Shown: positions 41,293-51,235, counted from the stretch's first letter. The stretch: 64,000 nucleotides of DNA from Niabella sp. (GCA_027493055.1 JAPUDO010000074.1:1-64000); one strand, 5' to 3'. Notes: generated by a model from the sequence alone, not told the origin. A program made the numbers and translations.

Positions 41293-42147
41293 CTATGCTC
41301 CGGCGGCTGCTTCCAGGTCGGCTATTACAATCTTTTTCATTTTCATCATAGCCTCTGTAACTTTCTTAGCCTTTTCTTTATCAGGATGGTTCATCAGCTG
41401 GATTAACTGCTGTGGCACAATCTGCCAGCTTACGCCAAACCTGTCTTTCAGCCAGCCGCATTGACTTTCTGCGCCACCATCCTTTGTCATATTGTTCCAG
41501 TAATGATCAGTTTCTTCCTGGTCTTTTGTTAATACTACCATTGAGATACCTTCATCCAAATTGAACTGGTGCTGGTACGAGCTGTCCATGCAGGCTAACG
41601 TATATCCGTTTATGCTAAACTGCGCATGCTGTACATTACCTTTTGTATCTTCTGTTCCATCATACTCCAAAATTCCTTCTGCTTTAGAACCGGGAAACAA
41701 ATTTGTATAAAAGCTAATGGCTTCTTTGGCCCTGCCGTTCTGCTTATTTACAAACATCAGCGTAGGTGTAAAATACTGGTCTGTATCACCTTTTTCACCT
41801 GTATAAAGCTGCCAGGTAATACCATACTTATCCCGCACCCATCCATACTTTTTGCTGAAGGGATAACTATCCAGCGGCATGAGCACCATGCCCTCCTTTG
41901 AGAGCTCATGGAACAGGCGCTCTGTTTCTTTCTCCTCTTCATTGGCAATCAAAAAAGATATAGAAGCATTGGGCCTGAACATGGGACCGGCAGTAAGAAA
42001 CATCAGATACTGTCCCTTGATGCTTAACATTTGTACCATTCCTGTGTCTGTGTCAATTTTTGTATCCGGAAAAATGCTGCAATAATATTGAGCAGCTTCA
42101 GTACCATTATTGTCAAACCATACACAGGGATAAATATGATTATTCAT
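41293..42147 (-). CDS. VOC-family protein with two PhnB-like domains
   Basis: The preferred start is the Met at 42147 (MNNHIYPCVWFDNNGTEAAQYY), giving 284 residues; an upstream reading to 42243 adds a non-conserved stretch. Two tandem PhnB/3-dmu-9_3-mt domains of about 130 residues are visible. Each has the WFDNNGTEAAQYYCSIFPD or NKQNGRAKEAISFYTNLFPGS start and a YGITWQLY or FGVSWQIVP end. The second continues into a Lys-rich helix. Function within the vicinal-oxygen-chelate superfamily is unknown. Confidence 0.87.
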   Translation of the reverse strand: MNNHIYPCVWFDNNGTEAAQYYCSIFPDTKIDTDTGMVQMLSIKGQYLMFLTAGPMFRPNASISFLIANEEEKETERLFHELSKEGMVLMPLDSYPFSKKYGWVRDKYGITWQLYTGEKGDTDQYFTPTLMFVNKQNGRAKEAISFYTNLFPGSKAEGILEYDGTEDTKGNVQHAQFSINGYTLACMDSSYQHQFNLDEGISMVVLTKDQEETDHYWNNMTKDGGAESQCGWLKDRFGVSWQIVPQQLIQLMNHPDKEKAKKVTEAMMKMKKIVIADLEAAAGA

Positions 42148-42353
42148 AACAAGTGTTTTAAAAAGTGTTGAAAGAAATAATCTATCAAAACTAATATCAT
42201 AATAAAAACAAACACTTATCATTTGGCAAGAAATGAGGTACACTATTCATTCCATAAAAAATTAACAAATAAAGAAAGCCAGGGAGGTGGATCAGGGATG
42301 TGAACTTATATACAGAAGTAACAGGAAGCCAAAGGTGTAAAGCTTTTAGCAAA

Positions 42354-43016
42354 TTATACCCTTGCTCCAAACAGCATACTTCCTATTCGCACCATATTGC
42401 TTCCTTCTTCTATCGCCATCTTATAATCTCCACTCATGCCCATTGATAATATTGAATATTGAATATTGAATGTTGAATGTTGAGCATTTGCATCAAATAC
42501 TTTCTTTAAAGCAACAAACTCATTTCTCACCTGCTGTTCATCATCCGAAAAGCTGGCCATACCCATTAACCCCCTGATTTTAATATGCTTCAGTTCGGCT
42601 GCATTTTCAAGTATTTCTTTTAGTTCCTGTTCATTTAAACCAAACTTGGTTTCTTCCTGTGCAATATGCACCTGCAGCAGACAATCTATAGTACGGCTAT
42701 TTTTTGCAGCCTGTTTATTAATCTCCTTTAAAAGACTATAGCTATCCACCCCATGTATCAGGTGCACAAAGGATGCAATATACTTTACCTTGTTACTTTG
42801 TAAATGGCCAATAAAATGCCAGCGTATATCCTGTGGCAGCTGTGCCTGCTTCTCCACCAGCTCCTGTACATAGTTCTCTCCAAAATCGCGCTGGCCCAGG
42901 TTGTATAAGGTTTTAATATCTGAAACAGGCTTTATCTTGGACACCGCAACAAGGGTTACATTTTGGGGATCTAATTCTTTTCTTAACTGCTGATATGCTT
43001 GCTGATTTACTGCCAT
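42354..43016 (-). CDS. yggS: YggS-family pyridoxal-phosphate homeostasis protein with in-frame heptamer insertion
   Basis: From the Met at 43016 the product is 220 residues. It has the PLP lysine in LVAVSKIKPV, the HFIGHLQSNKVKYI segment, and the phosphate-binding LSMGMSGDYKMAIEEGSNMVRIGSMLFGAR end of the family. It keeps free PLP low and balances amino-acid metabolism. Just before LSMGMS, a block encoded by six 7-nt repeats (42442-42483) adds about 14 residues (QHSTFNIQYSI) at a position that is variable in homologues. A TACTTTTG box lies 5 bp upstream of the ATG. Confidence 0.92.
   Translation of the reverse strand: MAVNQQAYQQLRKELDPQNVTLVAVSKIKPVSDIKTLYNLGQRDFGENYVQELVEKQAQLPQDIRWHFIGHLQSNKVKYIASFVHLIHGVDSYSLLKEINKQAAKNSRTIDCLLQVHIAQEETKFGLNEQELKEILENAAELKHIKIRGLMGMASFSDDEQQVRNEFVALKKVFDANAQHSTFNIQYSILSMGMSGDYKMAIEEGSNMVRIGSMLFGARV
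42442..42483. repeat. six-unit heptamer tract inside yggS
   Basis: Units attgata, atattga (three times), atgttga (twice) make 42 bp, which keeps the reading frame. The same kind of repeat is found intergenically near 52, 4600, 40012 and 60404. Confidence 0.8.
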
Positions 43017-43021
43017 AACTG

Positions 43022-43029
43022 CAAAAGTA
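43022..43029 (-). promoter_or_regulatory. -7 box of yggS next to the start codon
   Basis: The minus strand reads TACTTTTG followed by CAGTT and the ATG. With a typical Bacteroidota start a few bases after the box, the mRNA would be leaderless or nearly so. Confidence 0.5.
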
Positions 43030-43138
43030 AACCCATCCGCATTAAATTGTACTGTATTCAAAGAAAAGGATACCAAATTCAATTATTACTTTTCTAACAG
43101 GTGTGAAATAAGGCATCTTGCAGAAAAATCAGATAATT

Positions 43139-43723
43139 ATGAAAAGAAAAAAAATACTGTTGGTATTTGCACTTTTAGCAGGGTTCGCCTCATTCAGCCA
43201 GGAAACAATATCTCCGATGTTGAACAAGCCCATGCCTACATTCCGTGTGAAAGATATTAATGGTAAAAAATATAATAGCAGTACATTCAAAGGCAAAGTC
43301 ACTTTCATTAACTTTTGGTTTATAGATTGTCCGCCCTGTATCCAGGAACTGGAACAACTATCCCGTCTGTATGATACACTATCTAAAAATAATAAAGTTA
43401 TCTTTTTAAGCATGACATTTGACAATACAGACGATATAAGATCCTTTATAGGTGATGATACAATTGGTACAGGGGGGAAGAAAAGAATGCACATGAAAAG
43501 ATATTGGCCTTTTAACAATCAGATATCTTATCCTATTATCAGCAGCACTCACAAAAAAACAGAGAAAAAATTTAAAGTAACTGCCTGGCCTGCCACTTAT
43601 ATTATTGATAAAAAAGGATATATCAGGATGGTTAATATAGGGCTTAAACTGGACGAACCTCAAAACTATCTGTATCAACTATATTTAACTAAAGTAACTG
43701 AACTATTAGCTGAAAAAAACTAA
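43139..43723 (+). CDS. TlpA-like thiol-disulfide oxidoreductase
   Basis: From the ATG at 43139 the product is 194 residues with a signal peptide (ending FSQ). It has an AhpC/TlpA-type thioredoxin fold with the active site NFWFIDCPPCIQEL and cis-Pro segment AWPATYII. It is likely periplasmic. It is 5 bp upstream of a LytS-type kinase gene and probably co-transcribed with it, in a cluster that ends with another thioredoxin-domain protein. Confidence 0.87.
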   Translation: MKRKKILLVFALLAGFASFSQETISPMLNKPMPTFRVKDINGKKYNSSTFKGKVTFINFWFIDCPPCIQELEQLSRLYDTLSKNNKVIFLSMTFDNTDDIRSFIGDDTIGTGGKKRMHMKRYWPFNNQISYPIISSTHKKTEKKFKVTAWPATYIIDKKGYIRMVNIGLKLDEPQNYLYQLYLTKVTELLAEKN

Positions 43724-43728
43724 ACGAA

Positions 43729-45522
43729 ATGAAAAAAATATTATTTATTCTAAATCTGTGTATCCTGCTATCATTAAAAAGTTATCAGCAGGCCCATCCA
43801 ACACAGACTCATGTAACACAGAATAATAATTACCAGATAATACCGCCTGTTATTCTCTATCAGTCCATTGATGTTAAAAAGAAGATAGATAATAAAATTT
43901 GCGACACGTGCAAAGTTCCTTTCGCTTTTAGCGCTGATCATCCGGATTTCAGCTATGTACTGGTAGGCACACCACATACCCCCAACAGGCTTTATAGCAA
44001 ACTATTTGAGATAAAAGAGCACATCCGTGGGCCTGAGATCTCAAATGTTCAATTAACATCCAATCCAACCATTAGTGTTTTCCTGTTGCCTAACTATATA
44101 GTAAAAGATGGAAAAGAAATACCGGTTTGGAGAGATTTTAAGGGTATTGACTACCGTTATTGTGAATACCTGGTAGTGTTAAATAACGAAAAAATAACAG
44201 ACTGGACGTCGCTTGCAACCGAGAAACAAAGTAAGGATTATGCCATACAAACAACTTATGAAAAGCAAGGTGGAAGCAAAGTAACAAATGACTGGAAAGG
44301 TAGCGTATTTGTTGGAACCTACGATCTAAAAATTGATGATTCATTAAAAGTGCTGGTAAGAAATATACGAACTAAAAAACCAGAGAAAGGTATTTTCATT
44401 CAGCGTTTGAAAGATATACCGAACAATTTTGTCTTTTTGCAGCTACCTAAGTTAGATACCAGGCAGAGAAACAGTCTTCAGGATTTTTTAAACGCCAACA
44501 TAAAAACAGAAGACGCTATTGAGGGCGACAGTACAGTTTATTTCGAAAAAGAAGCCGATAAAATAGGCGTTCTTTTTTTTAAGACAGAAGAATATGATAT
44601 ACTGGAATATTCCTTCGACGATACATTGCATTGGTCATCTATCAGGCCAGGAAATTTTGTGGGGAGCAGTTCTGGTATTAGTCTTGTATTAGACCAAAAC
44701 ATCTCACCCGGCGAAACAAAAGATCTATACCTGTGCTATCAGCACCAACGTGAAACAGTACATAAGATAACCATCAAAGCAAAACCTGAAAAGCAGGAAG
44801 TGCCCTGGGCAAAAATTGCCATTGCAAGTGTATTACTCTTATTACTGGCAATTGGCTTGTTTTATGCTTATAACCGGAGGCAGAAAAAAAACCTGTTGCG
44901 GCTTCATCAAAAAAACAAGGATATTGAAACCCGCTTATCGCTGTTAAGCGGCCAGCTAAACCCACATTTTTTATTTAATTCCCTGCATGCTATACAGGGC
45001 ACCATTAACAGTAACAATATCCACGAGGCTAATGCCTACATTAGTAATGTGGCCTCATTTATGCGTAACATTATGGACTACGGCAAAAAAGAGTTCATTT
45101 CTCTGAAAGAAGAACTGGCCATTGAAACTGATTACCTTCAATTAGAGCAAAAACGCAGGGACTTTACCTTTCATATTGATGTAAGCAGCAAGCTCAATAC
45201 GGCACAGGTCGACTTTCCGCCGCTGTTACTGCAACCGATCATGGAAAACAGCATACGCCATGCTTTTACAGGAGATGTGAAAAACCCTTCATTAATACTC
45301 ACTGCATCATCTGATCAGGACCATTTAACGGTTACTATTAAAGATAACGGCACCGGTTGGGATACGATCGCACATCCCGAAGGGCATGGCATGAGCCTGG
45401 TAAGAAAACGTATAACATTACTGAACGAAAAAATGAAGGACATGCAAATAATAATGCAGGTGAACAGTACTCCTCATGAAGGAACAATCACTATTTTTAC
45501 TTTTAAAAACTGGTTGTCATGA
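43729..45522 (+). CDS. LytS-family sensor histidine kinase
   Basis: The 597-residue protein has a signal-like N-terminus and a large extracytoplasmic region (about residues 20-355) with no recognised domain. One transmembrane helix follows (about 357-382, IAIASVLLLLLAIGLFYAY), then a short coiled coil and the His_kinase domain. Motifs are LNPHFLFNSLHAIQGTI with the phospho-acceptor His, the N-box LLLQPIMENSIRHAF and the G-box DNGTGWD. The gene overlaps the LytTR regulator by 4 bp (ATGA), a translationally coupled two-component pair. Confidence 0.92.
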   Translation: MKKILFILNLCILLSLKSYQQAHPTQTHVTQNNNYQIIPPVILYQSIDVKKKIDNKICDTCKVPFAFSADHPDFSYVLVGTPHTPNRLYSKLFEIKEHIRGPEISNVQLTSNPTISVFLLPNYIVKDGKEIPVWRDFKGIDYRYCEYLVVLNNEKITDWTSLATEKQSKDYAIQTTYEKQGGSKVTNDWKGSVFVGTYDLKIDDSLKVLVRNIRTKKPEKGIFIQRLKDIPNNFVFLQLPKLDTRQRNSLQDFLNANIKTEDAIEGDSTVYFEKEADKIGVLFFKTEEYDILEYSFDDTLHWSSIRPGNFVGSSSGISLVLDQNISPGETKDLYLCYQHQRETVHKITIKAKPEKQEVPWAKIAIASVLLLLLAIGLFYAYNRRQKKNLLRLHQKNKDIETRLSLLSGQLNPHFLFNSLHAIQGTINSNNIHEANAYISNVASFMRNIMDYGKKEFISLKEELAIETDYLQLEQKRRDFTFHIDVSSKLNTAQVDFPPLLLQPIMENSIRHAFTGDVKNPSLILTASSDQDHLTVTIKDNGTGWDTIAHPEGHGMSLVRKRITLLNEKMKDMQIIMQVNSTPHEGTITIFTFKNWLS

Positions 45523-46262
45523 ACAGACTGACCTGCTATATGGTTGACGATGAACAGGGCGCTATTGACAGCCTTACTTCGCTGATAAATCTATACGCCC
45601 CTTCACTACAGATATCAGGCTCCTCAACAAATGTAAAAGATGCAGCCCGGTTCCTGAACGAAAACAAAGTGGATATCTTATTCCTGGATATACGCATGCA
45701 AAATGAAACCGGCTTCGATCTTTTAAAGCAATTAGGTCATTATCGTTTCCACCTGATTTTTGTAACTGCTTACGATGAATACGGCATACAGGCCATTAAG
45801 TTCTCTGCTACCGATTATTTATTGAAGCCTGTGAATCCCGAAGAATTGATTGCCGCAGTATATAAAGTGCAAAACAACAAAACAACCAGCAATGAGCAAT
45901 TGCAAATGCTGATACAATCGCACGAGCAGCAAAAAAACAATCAGCAAAAGCGCATTGCCCTCGCTGACCAGTCACAAATAAAATATGTGCTTATATGCGA
46001 TATTATTTGCTGCAAGGCCGATAACAGCTATACCCTCTTTTACCTGGGCAATGGCAAACCTGCTATTATTGTTTCAAAGCCCATTGCCGATTACGAAAAT
46101 CTTTTACTGCCTTACGGATTTATAAGGGTGCATCAATCCTGGCTTGTTAATACAGCCAAAATGGAAACCTTTAAAAAAGAAGATGGCGGATACCTGCTGA
46201 TGGAAGGCGGCATGCAGGTGCCGGTAAGCAGGCAAAGAAGGCATTTGCTGAAAGAACTGTAG
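45519..46262 (+). CDS. LytTR-family response regulator
   Basis: The 247-residue protein has a receiver domain (YMVDDEQGAIDSL, phospho-Asp in DILFLDIRMQNETGF, Lys in LLKPVNPEEL) and a C-terminal LytTR DNA-binding domain (about residues 145-245, DIICCKADNSYTLFYLGNGK ... YGFIRVHQSWLVN). It is the partner of the overlapping LytS-type kinase. A likely target is the TlpA-like gene starting 98 bp downstream; no clear LytTR direct repeat was confirmed. Confidence 0.93.
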   Translation: MNRLTCYMVDDEQGAIDSLTSLINLYAPSLQISGSSTNVKDAARFLNENKVDILFLDIRMQNETGFDLLKQLGHYRFHLIFVTAYDEYGIQAIKFSATDYLLKPVNPEELIAAVYKVQNNKTTSNEQLQMLIQSHEQQKNNQQKRIALADQSQIKYVLICDIICCKADNSYTLFYLGNGKPAIIVSKPIADYENLLLPYGFIRVHQSWLVNTAKMETFKKEDGGYLLMEGGMQVPVSRQRRHLLKEL

Positions 46263-46360
46263 AGCTATTTTTTATAAAAGTTAAAATTTAATCAAATTCT
46301 AATCATCTACTCCGGAGAGAACTTCTTATTACTACTTTCATGAATCTGAAACAACTCATT

Positions 46361-48895
46361 ATGAGAACATTTATCACACTCCTTTTTTGGGCACTTACAT
46401 TAACAGCCCAATCCCAGACCATAATTGAAAATCCTGATTATGCCACATCTACTGCTCCGTACGTACACATAACCAAGGTAGAACTGGATAAAGATGTTAC
46501 TCGGTTATATTTTACTACTACCTATGATGGTGACTGGATTAAAATACCGGCTCAAACATATATACAGGCAGATGCAGACAGCACAAAATACTTTGTGAGA
46601 TCCGCCGAAGGAATAGAAATAGACAAGCAGCATGAAATGAGGAATAATAATACAGTCTCCTATATCCTGAGCTTTCCTGCCGTTAATATAAACACAGCTA
46701 CCATCAATTATGGCGAAGAGGGCGGCACCTGGTTTATTGATAAAGTAGAGCTATCTAACACAATAGCTGCTAACACAATGCCTAAAGGACTGCGTGGAGG
46801 CTGGTATAATGCTACAACAGGCCTGGCTGATATTGCATTTTACAAACTAAATGCTGTTTATGATAATAAAGTGTGGAGCTATAAACTTATAGATACAGAT
46901 AAAAAAAATACTATTCAACTAACCGACGGTAAAACTATAAAACGTTTCTATTTTAAGAAAATAAGTCCCTCCGAAATACTGTTTGGCACTTCCTCCAAAA
47001 ACGCTAAACGCTACGCAAAAGAGGTATTGGCTACCTCCATCCAAAACATACCGGCTTACGAGGCCAATAACGTGCTGCAAAAAGACACTGCCGTTTATGA
47101 GGGCTACATCGCTAATTATTCGACCGGCAGCAAGATAAAAACCGGGAAAATATATGTTAATAATATTTTCACTGATAACCAGGATACTTATATAATTGAG
47201 GTAAACGAACAGGGATATTTTAAAGTGCGGATACCGATGTTCTACCCGGAAGATGTTTTTATAGATCTTAGCGGAAGGCTATCGGCATTCCTGGAGCCAG
47301 GTAAAACCCTGTTCCACATCATAGACCCGCAATATGGCGAGGTTTTCATGGGTAGCTCTGGCCAGGTAAACAGGGAACTTAAATTGCTTTCGGGGATTAA
47401 AAGTTTAGGATATAATGAGCTGGCGAAAAATATAAAAATGCTTACAGCACAGCAATACAAAGATCTTTTGCTGACAGATAAGGAACACCAGCTGGATACT
47501 TTAAATACCCTGCGGGAAAAATATAAAATAAGTGACCGGGCAACACAATTGAAACAGGTGGCTATCGAGAACAGGTATGCAGAAACATTGCTATCGTATA
47601 ATATGGAATTTGAAAATTATATTAGAGAAAAATACAACCTGAAAAGCTATAGAGACAGCCTGCCGGGAAAACCAAATAAACCAGTTGATTACTACAATTT
47701 TTTAACCAACGAAAAAGTTAGCAACCCGGTTTATCTTATGTCATCAAATTCCTATTTCCTTTTCAACAGGCTATTCTATCTTGATGAAGCAAGGCCGAAA
47801 ATATCGTATTCAGTTTTTGGCTTTGATGAATTTTTAGATTCCCTAAACATGCTGTCTATAGCCCCAGACAAGATTGCTGAATATAAAAATATTAAACAGA
47901 AAAAAGAAAGCCTGGAAGTTCCATATAAAGATAAGCTGGAAATCTATGAGCCAGATATAGCAAGGCTTTGGAGCGAAAACAAATCGTTGATCAGCCAATA
48001 CCAGGAGTTATCTCCGGCTGACAAGAGTGACCGTTTAAGCATGTTACTGTTTTTGAAAGACAGTGGCGTAATTGTACCTGAGGCGATGATCGATGCTCAC
48101 CGTAAATATGAAAATAAATACAAAAGCACTCCGGAATACCAAAAGCTCCAGGAACTGAATACCAGGAAATCAGATATTATTAACAGCCTTATTGAACAAT
48201 ATGGAATTCTTCACAATTTTCTGATGAGGAGAAGCTGGAATAATGTAAGATCCGACTATTTCAGGCAAAAGCTAAACCTGGAAAACCCGCTATTAGCCGA
48301 TATCATCACTTCGCAGGAAGTGTTGAGAAAAGTAACAGGCCAAATGTCGCCCCTGACCAATGAAGAGCTTTCCTACTTTAAAAAATTGCTTCATTCGAGT
48401 ACCATTGCTTCTTATTGGCAGGCGTGCAACAATGCAGTTATTACCACCATTGCTAAACAAAAGAACAACACAGAAAGCAAAATAAATGAGTTGGCTGATG
48501 TAGACGTAAAAAAAGTGCTACAGACCATTACAGACAAATTCAAAGGCAAGGTGATCTATATCGACTTCTGGGCTACCTGGTGCGGCCCCTGCATTAGCGG
48601 CATTAAAGAGATAGCCTCCTTAAAAGCAGAATTAAAAGATAAGGACATTGTATTTGTATATGTTACAGATCCGTCATCACCTGAAAAAACCTGGAGAAAC
48701 ATGATCCCCGGCATCAATGGTGAACATTTCAGGCTTACTGATGATGAATGGAATTACCTGTCCGGATTTTTTAATATAAGCGGCATCCCGCATTACGCGC
48801 TTGTAAATAAAAAAGGGGAAATAGTCAGCAGGGACTTAGGATTCAAATCCAACGAGGAGCTGAAAAAACTATTTGAAAAAATCATGAATGAATAA
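46361..48895 (+). CDS. large exported protein with C-terminal TlpA/thioredoxin domain
   Basis: Reading from the ATG at 46361 (MRTFITLLFWALTLTAQSQ signal peptide) gives 844 residues; the ATG at 46340 adds seven. The first 680 or so residues have an N-terminal beta-rich part and a long helical region with no recognised domain. The final 150 residues are a TlpA-like thioredoxin domain (VIYIDFWATWCGPCISGIKEI, cis-Pro ISGIPHYALV). Such proteins are frequent in Bacteroidota, probably acting as envelope thiol reductases on a dedicated partner. It ends 4 bp from the convergent HAD gene. Confidence 0.85.
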   Translation: MRTFITLLFWALTLTAQSQTIIENPDYATSTAPYVHITKVELDKDVTRLYFTTTYDGDWIKIPAQTYIQADADSTKYFVRSAEGIEIDKQHEMRNNNTVSYILSFPAVNINTATINYGEEGGTWFIDKVELSNTIAANTMPKGLRGGWYNATTGLADIAFYKLNAVYDNKVWSYKLIDTDKKNTIQLTDGKTIKRFYFKKISPSEILFGTSSKNAKRYAKEVLATSIQNIPAYEANNVLQKDTAVYEGYIANYSTGSKIKTGKIYVNNIFTDNQDTYIIEVNEQGYFKVRIPMFYPEDVFIDLSGRLSAFLEPGKTLFHIIDPQYGEVFMGSSGQVNRELKLLSGIKSLGYNELAKNIKMLTAQQYKDLLLTDKEHQLDTLNTLREKYKISDRATQLKQVAIENRYAETLLSYNMEFENYIREKYNLKSYRDSLPGKPNKPVDYYNFLTNEKVSNPVYLMSSNSYFLFNRLFYLDEARPKISYSVFGFDEFLDSLNMLSIAPDKIAEYKNIKQKKESLEVPYKDKLEIYEPDIARLWSENKSLISQYQELSPADKSDRLSMLLFLKDSGVIVPEAMIDAHRKYENKYKSTPEYQKLQELNTRKSDIINSLIEQYGILHNFLMRRSWNNVRSDYFRQKLNLENPLLADIITSQEVLRKVTGQMSPLTNEELSYFKKLLHSSTIASYWQACNNAVITTIAKQKNNTESKINELADVDVKKVLQTITDKFKGKVIYIDFWATWCGPCISGIKEIASLKAELKDKDIVFVYVTDPSSPEKTWRNMIPGINGEHFRLTDDEWNYLSGFFNISGIPHYALVNKKGEIVSRDLGFKSNEELKKLFEKIMNE

Positions 48896-48899
48896 AGCT

Positions 48900-49544
48900 T
48901 CAGAAAAGAATATCAGCTAACGAACTATAATCACTTGCAAAAGCTACAATATTAGGCTGATCAAATTCTTCTTTACTATGCATAGTGGTTAATACCACAC
49001 TATCCATTCCAGCACGCAGTGCAGATTCCACTCCTTTCGGAGCGTCTTCAAAAACCAGGCATTCCCCAGGTGCTATGTTTAACAGTTCAGCACATTTCAA
49101 ATAAGTTTCAGGATCGGGTTTGCTGTGCTGCACATTATCAGCGCTAACCAGCGCATCAAAATAATGACGGATATTCAAACCATCCAGCACAAAGTCAATA
49201 TTGAACATGATAGCTGCGGAACCTATTGCCATTTTAATTCCCTTTTCATAAGATTTTTTCAGAAACCCATCCAGCCCGGCAATCAGCTTCAGGTTGGGCC
49301 GGAACTCACGCTGGTACTGCTTTTCTTTTTCAATACTCATAATATACTTTTCTTCATTGGAAAAACGCCCCGGGAAAATACGCTCCAGCAGCTCGTAGTT
49401 CTTCCCATAACATTCTTCCCTGGTCCGCTCCAAAGATATAGCCGCACCCAGCTCATTTAAAATACGGTGCCATGCTTTAATATGGTAATCCATATCATCT
49501 ATCATAGTGCCGTTCAAATCAAAAAGAAAAGCTTTATACTTCAT
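48900..49544 (-). CDS. HAD-family (beta-phosphoglucomutase-like) hydrolase
   Basis: The 214-residue protein has a HAD fold with helical cap: motif I FLFDLNGTMIDD (Asp9 nucleophile), motif II region AIGSAAIMFN, motif III Lys in SKPDPETYLKCAE, and motif IV FEDAPKGVESALRAGM. The second catalytic position of motif I is Asn instead of the usual Asp (DxN rather than DxD). This would remove the general acid/base if the alignment is right, though Bacteroidota members with this form seem common. Substrate is unknown, probably a sugar phosphate. Confidence 0.88.
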   Translation of the reverse strand: MKYKAFLFDLNGTMIDDMDYHIKAWHRILNELGAAISLERTREECYGKNYELLERIFPGRFSNEEKYIMSIEKEKQYQREFRPNLKLIAGLDGFLKKSYEKGIKMAIGSAAIMFNIDFVLDGLNIRHYFDALVSADNVQHSKPDPETYLKCAELLNIAPGECLVFEDAPKGVESALRAGMDSVVLTTMHSKEEFDQPNIVAFASDYSSLADILF

Positions 49545-49569
49545 GAAAAAATATTAGTTTGTAACTATA

Positions 49570-51231
49570 CTACATCACAATTTTATTCCATTTTAATTCC
49601 TTTACCTGTTTCTCCGCAAACCAGCACCCTGCAAGGGATACAGGAATCAACGCCCACACCAGCCAGCCCATTTTTATAGCCAGCCAGTGTAAACCCACAA
49701 GCCCTGCAATCAGAAAAGTTCTCAGGATCATTGACACAAATTTACCGGCCTGGTCCTTTACACCCGGTTGCTGAGAAAAGGGAAGGTAATGTTTGGACAA
49801 TAAAACATTAATATAAAAAACAAGCAGGCTGTTAGCCATTGCCAGCAGTATATCATCTATAACCCGGAGCCCCCACATAATAAGCGCTGCTATGTTTAGT
49901 AGTATAAAAACAGGAGCAAAAAATTTTATAAGCAAGGCTTTGGCGGCACCATTGATCAGCTCTCCCGGCTTGCTGATGGGGGCACTCTGATACACCCATG
50001 CCGCAGTATAATGCTCATAGAATGCTGTTAGGGTTAGGCTTAACAATACTGCAAATACACCCATATATAACAACCATAAAAACATATTTCCCTCAGACAG
50101 TGCTGCCATCGTTTGATCCATATCTTTAAAATTCTTAAAGAATATAATAAACACAAATACGGGTATATAAGCCAGGTTAGGATAAAACTGTATTCTGAAA
50201 TTCTTGTCCCTGCCCGTCATTTTCCATACCTGGGAAAAAGCAGCCTTCTCATAATCAGACCGGCAAATGATACGCCCCCATGTTTCAGATAAACTATTTC
50301 TCCTGTGCTTTACACTTTTACGCTGCTGTTCCGAAGCGCCATCAGCCGGAGCAGACATAAACTTCGAAAAATAAGGCGCCAGGTATCTTACTATTATAAA
50401 ACCCGCGAGTACAGGAACGCCAACCGCGCATATAATTAATCCAATATGTACAACATCAAAACTGCCTGTATGTACAGCCTCCAGCAAACCAGCCATCCAA
50501 ACCGGGGGAAGCAGATATGAATACCAGTGCAGCTCAAATCCCAGATCCAGCTCACTTAAACTTATCATTCTTGGAATAACCTGGTAGCCCACTGCAAAAA
50601 ACACTGTCATGAATATCTGGAAATAGCTAATGATATCTTTTACTTTTTGCTCGCTGGTATAGCGCAATACCAATCCGTATAATATATAAGTAAGAAAAAT
50701 ACCAATAGCTGTAGTAAGTAGTGTGGTCAACAGTGCAAAAACGCCTACAGGTACACCATATTTTATAAAAGAAAAAACCAGCGGAAAAATCATGATAGCT
50801 GCTACCAGCTGTCCTAAATACACTATTATATGTAAGGTACGCGCCACCAGCAAAGTACGGCTGGTAACCGGCTTGGGTAAAATGATCTGCGAGTCGGATG
50901 TGTCCAGAAGTACATTACTGAAATCCGTGATCAGCGTCATGATCAGCATAAACAAAAAATAGGAATGCAGGATGATCATCATCAGCATAACAGAAGGCAC
51001 ATTCAGGATCATTAGCCCTACAAACAGGCCCATCAGTGCATAAAGGAACATAGCCATCAACATGCCGTTATTTGTTTCTTTTTGCTGTGACCGTTTCCAG
51101 GTGGCAGGCGTACGCCTTCTGTCCATAAGCAACTTGGTAGATACAATTATATGCACCTGCTCCATATTAATACTGCCGGGCAACACTAATCTGAACAGGC
51201 CAAAAAATATTCTGAAAAAAAAGGTATCCAT
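49570..51231 (-). CDS. ABC exporter membrane subunit
   Basis: The 553-residue protein has about twelve hydrophobic segments and no signal peptide. It resembles the large ABC-2-like exporter permeases of Bacteroidota that pair with a CcmA-type ATPase. It follows the ATPase gene after 4 bp, so both form one transporter. Direction is inferred as export because no binding protein is present. Substrate is unknown. Confidence 0.82.
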   Translation of the reverse strand: MDTFFFRIFFGLFRLVLPGSINMEQVHIIVSTKLLMDRRRTPATWKRSQQKETNNGMLMAMFLYALMGLFVGLMILNVPSVMLMMIILHSYFLFMLIMTLITDFSNVLLDTSDSQIILPKPVTSRTLLVARTLHIIVYLGQLVAAIMIFPLVFSFIKYGVPVGVFALLTTLLTTAIGIFLTYILYGLVLRYTSEQKVKDIISYFQIFMTVFFAVGYQVIPRMISLSELDLGFELHWYSYLLPPVWMAGLLEAVHTGSFDVVHIGLIICAVGVPVLAGFIIVRYLAPYFSKFMSAPADGASEQQRKSVKHRRNSLSETWGRIICRSDYEKAAFSQVWKMTGRDKNFRIQFYPNLAYIPVFVFIIFFKNFKDMDQTMAALSEGNMFLWLLYMGVFAVLLSLTLTAFYEHYTAAWVYQSAPISKPGELINGAAKALLIKFFAPVFILLNIAALIMWGLRVIDDILLAMANSLLVFYINVLLSKHYLPFSQQPGVKDQAGKFVSMILRTFLIAGLVGLHWLAIKMGWLVWALIPVSLAGCWFAEKQVKELKWNKIVM

Positions 51232-51235
51232 AGTA

